Shown here: in pieces, positions 25,323-37,700 of the stretch | How the letters are laid out: each line of letters opens with the position of its first letter | Numbering within the stretch: the first letter of the stretch is position 1 | Virus record (IMG/VR): IMGVR_UViG_3300023179_008562 | Coordinates: 1-64,000 of that record | Length of the DNA: 64,000 bases | Reading direction: 5' to 3' (one strand) | From: a virus | Made by a program: the position numbers and the translations under genes | Notes under the pieces: generated by a model | The model's input: the letters and a program-made list of their open reading frames with translations, nothing else | Told to the model about the DNA's origin: nothing | The model's database searches: none

Positions 25323-28300
25323 ATGGCCATCACCACTCGGCAGTCGGGTCTTCTGGTAGCTGAAGACTGGACCAAGCTATATCAAACCTTCCGAAATGCA
25401 GATTTCCAGAGTTATGATTATGAAACTCTGCGCAAGAGCATGGTTGAATATTTGCGTCTGTACTATCCCGAAGACTTCAATGACTTTATTGAAAGCAGTG
25501 AATTTGTTGCCCTACTGGATCTGATTGCGTTCCTGGGTCAGAGTCTGGCATTCCGTGCCGACCTGAATGCCCGAGAAAACTACATAGACACTGCACAACG
25601 TCGTGACAGCGTGCTGAAACTGGCCCGACTCATCAGCTATACTCCCAAGAGAAATATTCCTGCCAGCGGATTCCTGAAAGTTGAAAGTGTCAGCACCACT
25701 GAAGTGGTGTATGACAGCAATGGCATCAATCTGTCGGGCCTGGTCGTCAGCTGGGCAGATTCCGGTAATGATAACTGGCTGGAACAGATGACCACTGTGA
25801 TCAATGCAGCTCTGGTGACAAATCAGGTCATCAGCAAGCCCAGCAATCGACAGACCATCAACGGCGTCATCAATGACGAATATCAGATAAATCTCATAGC
25901 CAGCTTGGCCCTGCCCACGTTTGCCTTCAAGACCAACATCGAGGGCACTGGCATGAGTTTTGAGGCAGTCAGCCCCACCAGTCTGGGTCAGAGTTACATC
26001 TATGAAGACAGCCCCAGACCCAACGGCCTGTTCAATCTATTATATCGAAATGACAACCAGGGCAATAACAGCACCAACACTGGATTCTTTCTGTATTTTA
26101 AACAGGGTGAACTCAAGAGCCTGGATGTGAATTTCCAGGACAGCATACCCAATCGAGTCTACGGCATCAACACCAATAACATCAACAACACTGACATCTG
26201 GGTCTACAGTGTGAGTCCTTCAGGCAGTCTGGACACACTCTGGCAGCCAGTGGCGTCAGTTAACAATACCAACGTCATATACAACAAGAGTGCCAATAAA
26301 AACATCTACCAGATCAATAGTCGCAGCAATGATCAGATTGATCTGATATTTGGTGACGGTGCATTTGCCAATATCCCACAGGGCCGATTCAGAATCTACT
26401 ATCGGGTCAGCAACGGACTGCAGTACAAGATCACCCCTGATGAAATGTCCAGTGTGATCATTCCCATCACTTACATGAGTCGAAATAATCGGCCCGAAAC
26501 CATCAACATCAGAGCCAGCCTGCAATACACAGTGGCCAACAGCAGCCCACGTGAAACCCTGGATGAAATTCGTCAGAAGGCGCCACAACAATATTACACA
26601 CAGGACCGCATGGTCACTGGTGAAGACTACAACATTTTGCCTTACACCTTGTTCAGTAACATATTGAAAGTCAAGGCCATAAATCGCACCAGCAGTGGTA
26701 TCAGCCGCTACCTGGATGTCATTGACACCACTGGCAAATATTCCAGCACCAATATTTTTGCTCAGGATGGTATCCTGTATCGAGACCCATTTGTCAAGTC
26801 ATTTAGTTTCGACTTTGCCACCAGAAATGACATTTATCGTGTTATCAATAACAAAATTAAACCCATTGCTGCGGCCAAGGAAACACAGCAATTTTTCTAT
26901 GCATTCTACAAGAAATTTGGAATCACCGGAATCCGCTGGCACCAGTCCACCGAAATTGCCAATGGCAGTACCGGATTTTTCTTCAATGATCTAAATGACG
27001 ATGCCATCTACTCCCGAGATTTTGATCTGATGCTGCAATTGGGCGCGGGCGCCGCCAGTGGTAACACCAGATACATCAGGCATGGGGCCATTTTGAGATT
27101 TAGTGCTGGTGAGGGAAAATATTTTGATGCCAGAAATAACATCAAAACTGGTGCACCGGTCAACAACACTGACAAATATTATATCTATGCCGCAATTCAG
27201 CAAATCATCGGCGATGGCACCAATGGCGGCATCGGTAACCTGTTAAATGGTCAGGGCCCAGTGACAGTTAATCAGGTAGTTCCCAATGGTGCACAGGTTG
27301 ATCATGTGATAGCAGTCTTCAATAATGAATTTGACAATTCATTAATCAATGATATCACCAATTATATTCAGACATATTCGGATTTTGGTCTCAGATACGA
27401 TGAAAATTTGTCCAAATGGCAGATCGTTAGTCCCGAGAACATCAGTATTGATTCTGAGTTCAGTCTGTCCTATGCTGGCAACACCAGTGGGCGTCAGTTG
27501 GATGCCAGCTGGTTTATCCAATTTACTGCCCAGGGACAGATCTACACTGTGAGCTACCGTGGATTGGATTATGTGTTTGAAAGTGTTCAAGAAACTGGGT
27601 TCTATTTTGACGGCACTACAAAAATTTATGACCCCAAGACTGGATTCACAGTTCATGATCAGATAAAGATTCTCAGAGTCAACTCACAATCCGATAGTTC
27701 TGCACCACTATTGTCAGACTACACCTGGTTCGTTCATAAGAACATTGTGGAGGTGGACGGGTACGAGAATACACAAAAAATTCTGGTGACATTCCCAGAC
27801 AGTGATTCAGACGGTGTGCCGGACAACCCCGAATTATTTGAACAGCTGGTAAATCCCGACGTCAACAGCCAGAACAAGCGGGTTTATTTTCGACAGGTCA
27901 TCAGTGATGACAACTTTGCCAGATTGCAATTGGTCAGACAGGAGCTGGTGTCAACTGACGCTGAAACATATTATGATCTGCAAAAAAACATCACTCTGTA
28001 TCGGGATGGGCAGATATTTTATATACCCAACATGAATAAATTCTATCAGTTGTCGGTATCGGGATCTGATTATAATATAAATGATCTGTCGGGGTACACT
28101 GCCAAGTATGGCAGACAAGATTTATATTTCCAATACCGCCATAACAGTCCCAACAACCGAAGAATTGACCCCAGTCCCAACAACATCATTGACCTATACA
28201 TACTGCCCAAACAGTATGCAGCTGACTACACTGCCTGGGTGCAGGACACTTCCAACAAGGTGACCAAACCTCGAGCGCCCACATCTGAAGAATTGAAACT

Positions 28301-28745
28301 GGAATTCAGCAGACTGGAAAACTACAAGACCATATCAGACACACTGATTTATAATCCTGTCAAGTTCAAACCCATTTTTGGCGCCAAGGCCGAGCCAAAT
28401 CTTCAGGCCATGTTCAAAGTGGTCAAAAACCCCAATGTGGTGGTCAGCGACAATGACATCAAAACATCAGTGGTGGCCGCCATCAATCAGTACTTTGATC
28501 TGGCCAACTGGGATTTTGGCGAGACCTTCTATTTCAGTGAGCTCAATGCATACCTGCATCAGGCCCTGGCACCCAACATTGCCAGTGTGATCATAGTTCC
28601 CGCCAGCAAGAACAGTGTGTTCGGAAGTCTGTTACAGATAAATGCCGAATATAATGAAGTTATCATTAGTGCTGCCACAGTGGACAATGTACAGATTATA
28701 ACTGCAATTACAGCAGCACAGATCAATCAGAACGTAATAGTTTAA
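25323..28745 (+). CDS. 6: Baseplate wedge protein gp6
   Basis: An 1140-aa gp6-like wedge core protein. The N-terminal block (VAEDWTKLYQTFRNADFQSY, then ESSEFVALLDLIAFLGQSLA and FRADLNARENYIDTAQRRDS) is diagnostic, and a C-terminal helix-strand region near residue 1010 carries LANWDFGETFYFSELNAYLH. gp6 dimers form the inner ring linking the six wedges, the equivalent of P2 gpJ and type VI TssF. The protein is nearly twice the length of T4 gp6 (660 aa), with extra beta-rich material in the middle. It has an AGGA ribosome-binding site. Confidence 0.92.
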   Translation: MAITTRQSGLLVAEDWTKLYQTFRNADFQSYDYETLRKSMVEYLRLYYPEDFNDFIESSEFVALLDLIAFLGQSLAFRADLNARENYIDTAQRRDSVLKLARLISYTPKRNIPASGFLKVESVSTTEVVYDSNGINLSGLVVSWADSGNDNWLEQMTTVINAALVTNQVISKPSNRQTINGVINDEYQINLIASLALPTFAFKTNIEGTGMSFEAVSPTSLGQSYIYEDSPRPNGLFNLLYRNDNQGNNSTNTGFFLYFKQGELKSLDVNFQDSIPNRVYGINTNNINNTDIWVYSVSPSGSLDTLWQPVASVNNTNVIYNKSANKNIYQINSRSNDQIDLIFGDGAFANIPQGRFRIYYRVSNGLQYKITPDEMSSVIIPITYMSRNNRPETINIRASLQYTVANSSPRETLDEIRQKAPQQYYTQDRMVTGEDYNILPYTLFSNILKVKAINRTSSGISRYLDVIDTTGKYSSTNIFAQDGILYRDPFVKSFSFDFATRNDIYRVINNKIKPIAAAKETQQFFYAFYKKFGITGIRWHQSTEIANGSTGFFFNDLNDDAIYSRDFDLMLQLGAGAASGNTRYIRHGAILRFSAGEGKYFDARNNIKTGAPVNNTDKYYIYAAIQQIIGDGTNGGIGNLLNGQGPVTVNQVVPNGAQVDHVIAVFNNEFDNSLINDITNYIQTYSDFGLRYDENLSKWQIVSPENISIDSEFSLSYAGNTSGRQLDASWFIQFTAQGQIYTVSYRGLDYVFESVQETGFYFDGTTKIYDPKTGFTVHDQIKILRVNSQSDSSAPLLSDYTWFVHKNIVEVDGYENTQKILVTFPDSDSDGVPDNPELFEQLVNPDVNSQNKRVYFRQVISDDNFARLQLVRQELVSTDAETYYDLQKNITLYRDGQIFYIPNMNKFYQLSVSGSDYNINDLSGYTAKYGRQDLYFQYRHNSPNNRRIDPSPNNIIDLYILPKQYAADYTAWVQDTSNKVTKPRAPTSEELKLEFSRLENYKTISDTLIYNPVKFKPIFGAKAEPNLQAMFKVVKNPNVVVSDNDIKTSVVAAINQYFDLANWDFGETFYFSELNAYLHQALAPNIASVIIVPASKNSVFGSLLQINAEYNEVIISAATVDNVQIITAITAAQINQNVIV

Positions 28746-28775
28746 GTAGTACAATTTTTTTTAAATGAGTTAATA

Positions 28776-31700
28776 ATGGCCGCAAGAAAAAGTTCAAATT
28801 TATTGCCAGGTGTATTTCAGACCGATACCAATCAGAAATTTTTATCTGCAACTGTGGATCAGCTGATATCCGAACCCAGACTAACCAAAGTCAACGGATA
28901 CATAGGCAGAAAGTTTGCGCCCACCTACAAGTCTGGTGACAACTACATCACAGAAATCAGTGCTGACAGACAAAACTATCAACTTGAGCCCAGTCTGTTG
29001 GTCAAGGATGAGTCTGGTCAGATAACTTTCTTTGCCAGTTATGACGATTTTCTAAACAAGATAAAATACTACGGTGGTTTTACTGATAAACAAAGTCGTC
29101 TGTTTGAGCAGGAATATTATAGTTTTGATCCTGGTATCAGTTACGACGCATTTGTTAACTTTAGTCAATATTACTGGCTCCCCGACGGTCCTGAAGCAGT
29201 GTCAGTGAATACCACCACAATTGAGTTGGTGAAAAATTTCCGAGTTGTCAGAAATGTTGCCAGTGACCGATATGACTTTTATGATAACAATATTGTCAAT
29301 AACAGCATTACTCTGGCACGTGGCGGCACTTACACATTTACGGTCAATCAGCCAGGTATACCTTTCTGGATACAGACTGAACTGGGAATCGACGGAGCAA
29401 TTAATGCCACACCTGCTATATCGTCACGTGACGTTTTGGGCGTGGAAAACAATGGGACTGATTCGGGTGTTATAACTTTCCGAGTGCCTCAGTCAGATGC
29501 ACAGGACCGTTTTGTCAAGATGAAAACAGTCTACAATGTGGATTATGCATTCTCCATGGCATATGCCGACATACATAATTCCCGACTGTCTGAGTTTCTA
29601 GAAAAGTTTCCAGAATATTATGGGATAACCAATCAGTTCGTTGGTAAAACCCTGGTTTTGGTTGACCAAAATCTTTTAACCAGTCGAGGTGAAGCAGCCT
29701 GGTCTGGCGATGGCATCTACGATGAGCAGAATTATAATACAAACCCATTTGATTCCAGTGACATCATACCAGAGAATCAGAGATCCGGGGTCTGGCAAAT
29801 ACTTTATTCAGAATCAGGAGTTCCAGAAGATCCAATCATAAAACTGGTACCAGTTCTGGTACTCAAACAAGATCAGAAAGTTTTTGTCAAATCTGGCATT
29901 CGAGCCAGTCGGGAATTTTATCAGGACTATGATGGCCTACTGAAACCCATGCCATTGTTGAGCAATCTACAGGATACTTTGTATTTTCAGGATGGCGACA
30001 GTGCCGGCATTTATGGATTTTTAAAAGTAGTCAATCCTGCCAATGATGTCATTGATGTTGACCGAGAGATCATTGGCAAGAAACTCTACACCAGCCCCAA
30101 TGGTGTCAAATTCACCAATGGTTTGAAAGTCAGATTTGGTTCAGATGTCAGCCCTGTACAATATCAGAACCAGGAGTTTTATGTTGAACGGGTAGGGCGC
30201 GGTATACATCTGGTGCCAGTTGATATTCTGGTGCGTCCCGAAGCATACAATGATGAAATTGCCCAGAATTATTCAGATGAAATTTTTCCTGAATACATCA
30301 CTATTAATCGTGATTCCATTGATCTGAATGCCTGGTCCAGAAACAACCGATGGTTCCATATTGACGTCATAATTAAAACTGCAGCCTATAATAATCGCCA
30401 GCCGGCGTTGGACCAGCGAGCGCGTGCACAAAGACCTATTATACAGTTTGATGTCAACTTTCAGTTGTTCAATAATGGTAGAACCGCCAAGAAGCCCATT
30501 GACATCCTGGACGTCACTACTAGTGATCCGTTTAATGCCTACGACGGTCAGATCATTGAATCAATTTTCGGTATCAAACCTTTTGATGGAATGCGTATCC
30601 TGTTTTCAGCAGCTGAAGATCCATTGGTGAGAAATAAGATTTATGTCATTAATCTCATACAGTATGATCTAGATGATTCTGGGTTGCCAACAGGACCACG
30701 ACGTATTGCCTTGTCTATTGCCGAGGACGGAGATGCCGCTGTCTGGGATTCAGTGGTGGTCACGCAAGGGCAATATCGGGGCGTCACCTGGTGGTTCAAT
30801 GGTAACCAATGGGTCCAGGGCCAGCAAAAAACACAATTGCAGCAAGAACCCCTGTTTGACATCATTGATTCAGATGGTCGTAGTTTGTCAGAGTTTTACC
30901 GCAGTACATTTAACGGAACTCGACTTTTTGGTTATGTAAGAAATGCCGCTGGGGTCACCGATAAAATTTTGGGATTTGCTCTGAAATACAGAAATTTCGG
31001 TACCCAGGGCGACATTGAATTTGAAAATTACTATGACACTGATGTGTTTAGTTATGTTGAAAATCAACTCACACAGAGTGATTTGAGAATTTCTGATTAC
31101 GGATTCCTTTATGAGATTCAGTCTGACGGGGAACTTGCCCCAAGAAACAACTGGCGCACAGCAGTGGAATCCAGCCGGCAGTATCAGATTTTAAACTTTA
31201 CATACGATGGCATTAATAATTCGTTTCAGCTGGATGTTGTTGCTGCGGAATCGACCAGTGTGCCCAGTCTGAAAGTATATAAAAATAATGTTTTTCTTCA
31301 GACCAATGAATATCAACTTGTCGATAATAAATTAACTGTCACTGCGTCATTGGCGACTAATGACAAAATTGATGTATTAATTTATAGCCGGAAACCCAGT
31401 AATATTGGATATTATGAAGTTCCCAGTAACTTAAACTTAAACGCACAGAACATAGACCTGAATCAGATATCTCTGGGGCAGGTGAGAAATCATCTGGTGG
31501 CTTTGAGCCAGAATTCCACAGAACTAGTGGGTAATATTCTGTCCACAAACAATCTCAGAGACATTGATATAACCTCACAGGGCGGCACCATACTACAGCA
31601 CAGTGCACCGGTGACATACTCCATGCTGTTTTTGATGGATAAGTCTGCAAATTTCATTGATGCATTGCGATTTGCACAACTAGAGTACAGTAAGTTTAAA

Positions 31701-34700
31701 AATAAGTTTTTGGAATTGGCTCAGACTCTGGGTGGCATTGAATCCATGACACCCGAGGCTGGTGTTGATGCCATTATGGTGAGTTTGACCAATATTAAAA
31801 ATATATCGTTCCCCTGGTATTATAGTGATATGGTACCATATGGTACGCTCAAGAGAGTGGTCAATGGACAGGGTTACACAGTATTTGATCCTCTGGTTCG
31901 TTCATACGAAATCAATGGAGTGTTTAATGATCAAGTATTAAGTAGCCGTGCAGTTCTGGTCTATCTGAAAAAATACAATCAGAATAATTTTGTGCAACTG
32001 ATTAACCGTTTAGATTATACATTTGATCAAACTCGTCCAGCCGTTACTATTGAAAGTCGTGTGGAACTGGACATAGATGATGTTATCAAAATTGTTGAAT
32101 ATGACAACACTGATGGCAATTATATACCCGAGACCCCCACCAAATTGGGGTTATATCCCAGATATGTGCCTGAAATTTTTCTAGACAATACCTATAGACA
32201 ACCCATAAATGTCATCAGAGGTCATGATGGTAGTATTATTCCAGCATTTAACGATTATCGAGATAATCTGATATTGGAACTGGAAAAAAGAATTTACAAT
32301 AATATAAAATTACCAGAGACAAATATCAACAGTGATATAATGTCATTGACTCCCGGCAAGTTCAGATCATCCGATTATACTCTGGGCGAAGTCACACAAC
32401 TGATTTCCCGAAGTTTTCTGGCCTGGGTGGGAAACAATCGATTGGACTTTTCCACCAATCAGACCTTTGCCAGCAACGATTCATTTACCTGGAATTATTC
32501 GGGCAGTCAGGACAGAATTGACGGCGAATACATGCCTGGAAATTGGCGTGCATGTTATCAATATTATTACGACACACAGCGACCACATCTGACACCCTGG
32601 GAAATGCTGGGATTTACTTCCCAGCCAGACTGGTGGCAGGACTATTATGGGCCTGCTCCCTACACTGGTGCCAATCAGGTGCTGTGGGATGATCTGGAAG
32701 CCGGTAGAATCAGACAGGGATTTAGAAGCCTGATAGATCAGGGGCAGGGCCCAGGCATTGATCCCACCTTTGCCAGACCCGGTCTCAGTCAGGTAATACC
32801 TGTGGACGAACATGGAATATTACTGAGCCCAGCTCAGATTTTGGCCAGATCCACCCATCCCAAATCTGCGGCCAGTGCCTGGAAAGTGGGGGATTTTGGT
32901 CCCGTCGAATGGGCCTGGCGCAGCAGCAGTGATTATCCTTTCGCAGTTCAACGTGCCATGGCTCTGGGAAAACCAGCCAGATATTTTGGGCTGTTAATCG
33001 ATACGTATGGATACAAATCAGACAGTCTGATTGATCAATATCTGACACCCAATAAAAATCACCTCAGGCAGACCGATGTCAAATTTAACGGCGATATTAC
33101 TCAGACTGGCGTAGTCAGAAGTGCCGGTTACATAAACTGGATCATTGATTATCTGAAAAACCAGGGCCTGGATCCTGTGAGCAAATTGTCATATATTCTG
33201 AAAAATTATCAGGTCAATCTGGCCTACAAGATGTCAGGGTTTACTGACAAAAAATTTATTCGGGTCCTGGCAGAGCAAAGTAGCCCCAGCAGCACCAATG
33301 ACAGCATTATGATTCCTGATGAAAACTATCAGATTCATTTGCATAAATCAACCCCCATACAGAAACTCACATACAGTGCAGTGATTGTACAAAAAACAAC
33401 CAATGGGTACAGTGTCAAGGGATACAATTTAAACAATCCTTTCTTTACCATTATACCCAGCCAGACCAACAATAACAGCACCAAAATACAGGTCTTAACC
33501 GAAATTGCAACTATTTTTAAAGACTATCAGAGAGTCAAACTCACTGTGCCTTATGGTTATGAATTTAAAAATCCGCAGCAAGTGGTGGATTTTCTCATAA
33601 GTTATGAGCGATATCTTCTGAGTCAGGGGTTTACATTTAATGGGCGAGATCCCGACCTCAGGCAGCCTCGTAACTGGAAACTCAGTGCGCAGGAATTTTT
33701 ATTCTGGTCACAGCAGGGCTGGGGTGTTGGCAGTATTTTGGTTTTGAGTCCCACGGTCAATGATCTGGCCCTGGTGACCAAAAATGCTGTGGTTGATGAA
33801 ATTAGCAATAGCCAGATTGGGTCAAGAATTCTTGATCAGAATTTCAAACTTGTCAAGAACAACAACTACAATGTGGTGAGAACTCCCACAGATTTTAAAA
33901 TATCATTGTCTGTCACCGGTAGCACAATTGGATTTGTGGAATTGGACCTGGTACAGTACGAACACGCATTAATTTTTGATAATCTCACAGTTTTTAATGA
34001 CATCATTTACAAACCAGAACTGGGCAATCGACAATATCGATTAAAATTAATCGGACAGAAGACCTCAAACTGGGACGGCAGTCTGAATGCACCGGGATTC
34101 GTATACAGTTCTGATCAGATTCAAACCTGGCAGCCTGGCCGAGATTACCAGAGAGGCGAACTTGTGCAATACAAGGCACAGTACTGGGTGGCGCTGGAAT
34201 TTGTGATTGCCACCACTGATTTTGCCTGGACCAAGTGGAAACAGATTGAGCAGTCGCAAGTCCGTGTTGGTATGCTACCAAATCTTTCTACTCTGGCGGT
34301 TAAAGGTCTGATTTCTTACGACAATTACGGGCAGATACAGGATTCAGATCAGTTGAAATACAGCTATGGGTTAATTGGATATAAACCCAGGCAGTATCTG
34401 ACAGATTTGGGTCTTTCAGACGCCACACAGATTGAACTTTACAAAGGATACATTAAGCAGAAGGGCACAGAAAATGCGGTCAATCAGCTGACCAAATCCA
34501 AATTCAATAACATTAATAGCGATATCAAATATTACGAAGAGTGGGCGGTGCGTGTGGGTGAGTACGGGGCGTTAAACATGAATCCCTATGTGGAAATCGC
34601 TCTGGACGAAACTAATTTTGGAGTCAATCCTTCCCTGGCCAGGTTTGTTGAGGATACGTCAAGGGATCAGGGTGATGGTATTACAGTTTTCAATAAAACA

Positions 34701-37700
34701 CAGTTATACGGGTCATCTGGGCACTTCAGTGGGTTTGTGGCACTAAACCGATCAGTGATCAGTGATATTAGTAATGACATTCCCACAGCTGGGTACGTTA
34801 ACATTGAAGATATAGATGCCACTTTATTTGATCTCAGCTATTATTCATACATTGGGTTAGATATAGATTACGTTGGCAGTGGTTACACCATCTGGTGTGC
34901 TCGAGATTTTGCCGGTGATTGGAACGTTTATCGAGTTACTGAAACCGACAACCACATTATCAGTGTTGCCAACAGTTTAGACAACTATGTGTCATTCACC
35001 ACACAGGCACCACATCAATTAACTATTGGTGATGTGTTTTTGGTCAAAGGACTGAATTCTGCATTTGATGGGTTTTATCGAGTTCACCAGACCCAGGGAC
35101 TTGATCAGATTATTGCTCTCTATCAGGGTGATCCCGCAAATTATCAAAATTTAACTTCTCTAGACGGATTTGCCATGTTACTCAGACTGGACAGCATGCG
35201 ATTCCGATACATGGAAGATGCCAGAATTTATGGTCTCAACAACCCCCTGCATGGGTGGAAAGCCGGAGATAAAATTTGGATTGATGTGGATGCGGCCACC
35301 ACAACAGCAAATGGTCAAAGTCAGGACACTGAAAGTGGAACCTGGAAGGTCTACGAGAAAACCATGCCCTGGGGGCTACAGCAGAACTTATCCAAGGCGT
35401 CTGGGGAATATGTGACCAATGATGGTTTTGGCACTTCAGTTAAAATGAATGCCGACGGGTTATACGCAGTTGTTGGGTCACCCAAATCTCTGAACACCGG
35501 CACAGTCACAGTATTCAATAAAAACGCTTCAGGAGTGTTGGTCGAAGGAGAACAATTATTACCTAAATTGGATCAGACTCTGGATTACGGCGCCGAGGTC
35601 AGTCTGGCCACTGAAAGGCTTGCAATCGGTGCCCCTGGCAGTGTCAGTAATACGGGTAGAGTCTTTGTTTACAACCGACCCACCGGGACCAGTACATTTT
35701 TACCAACACAGGTATTATCAGGACCAGCAAACTCTGCTGGGCGATTCGGATCCAGCCTGACATTTGATGAAGTTGGAAACTGGCTGTATGTTGGTGCTCC
35801 TGATGAAGACCGAGTATATGTGTATGGATTAAATCCCAGGGTCTCAGTCAAAACACAATCTCTGGCCATAAACTCTCCCACAAATATCATTACATTGTCC
35901 TTCAGTCCTGATGTTCCCAACAATGCCGAATCTTTGCTAATCACCGGAGTCAATCGAATATTTTTACCAGATATTGATTATACAGTTACTGGTAGAATTA
36001 TAACATTTGCATCCAATTTAAGTTCTGGTGATTATGAAATCACACAAAGAAGTTACTACACATTGGTAAAAGTGCTTACTGGTCCTGCTGGCAGCGAATT
36101 TGGATATGCTGTCAGTGCCAGTCTGGATGGTGCGCAATTGGCAGTTGGTGCACCAAATGATTCAGTCACGGTCGATGATGCAGCCATCCCTGGTGCTGGT
36201 GCAGTGTATGTCTATGACCGATCCATTGAAGCGTTTAACACCATCACTGATGCCACTGACACCGAAGGTGTGACTTATCAGACACGGGGTAATATTGGGT
36301 TGATCTATCGAGTCACCATCAATAACACTGAAGTCTCTGACTATGTTGTTGCTGGTGACCATACTCTGAAATTTAAGAAAACCCCAGTTATTGGCCAGGT
36401 CATTTATGTTGAGACCAATGAATTTAAATTGTTGGAAAAATTAATTGGCATCGACAGTCTGGAGGGTGGGCTAACAGCCATACAGGAAAACTGCAGATTT
36501 GGTACAAGCCTGACCATTTGCAGCAACAACTGTGCCATCTATGTGGGTGCTCCCAATTACGATGCTGGTACACAGTATAACACTGGTGCAGTCTGGAAAT
36601 TTCATAATCGAGGCAGATTGTATGGCACCAACACTGGCAGCACACGAGACCCAGTGTTCACACCAGGTGACACCATACGATTGGACAATTTTGAAATCAC
36701 TGTCACTGGCACCAGTCTGGATGATCTGGTTCAAGACATTAACAATGCCAGCGTCTTGGGTGTGACTGCAACTAACCAAAACGGACACCTGCGTCTGGAC
36801 AGTGATCGAACCGTGGCCAAAAATCTCTTGCGAATTCTCAGTGGTGAGAACAACACCGGGGATACTGACGGGGTCAGTAACGTTTATGCTGCTGCTGGCT
36901 TGTCAGTATTTGCGTTTATGCAAATTATCGTCACGCCCTATCGAAATGCCAATGAACAATTCGGTAAACGGGTTGTGCTGGCACGAAATGCCTACATGTT
37001 GGTGATTGCCAGTGATGGTGGCACCACCAGACATTATACTACTTTTGATCAGGATCAGACCTACATAGACGATCGTTCCACCGGTATATTTGATTCAGTC
37101 GTGAACAGCGGTAGTGTATACATATATGAATTATACGATGACCCCCGCAATGAGGTGGAACATCCGGGCAGATACGCATTTGCTCAGCAGCTGGACCCTG
37201 GCCAACTCAGAGCAGGAGATCGATTTGGTGCCGCCATAGATGTTGTGGGTCGTCAGATAGTGGTCACCGCACCGACGTCTGATCTGGTAAAAACCGACGC
37301 CGGCGCAGTTTATGTATTCAACAATCCCACAGGTCACAGAGGTTGGCATCTGATCAGATATCAGGAACCCAGGGTTGATATTGAAACTGTAAACAGAATG
37401 TATCTGTATGACACTATTTCACATACCATTTTAACTAATTTAGAATTTATTGATCCTGCCAAGGGAAAAATATTGGGCCTGGCCGAACAAGAAATTACTT
37501 TCAAAACTCCATATGACCCAGCCTATTACAATCGTGGCGCATCAACCCAGACTGATCTGGATCGCAATCTCTACTGGGGCCCATCACAGATTGGTCAGGT
37601 CTGGTGGAACCTGGACAACGTCAGATATCTGGATTACGAGCAGGGTGATTTGAGTTATAGAAGTGCCAACTGGGGCAGGGTATTCCCGGGATCAACAGTT

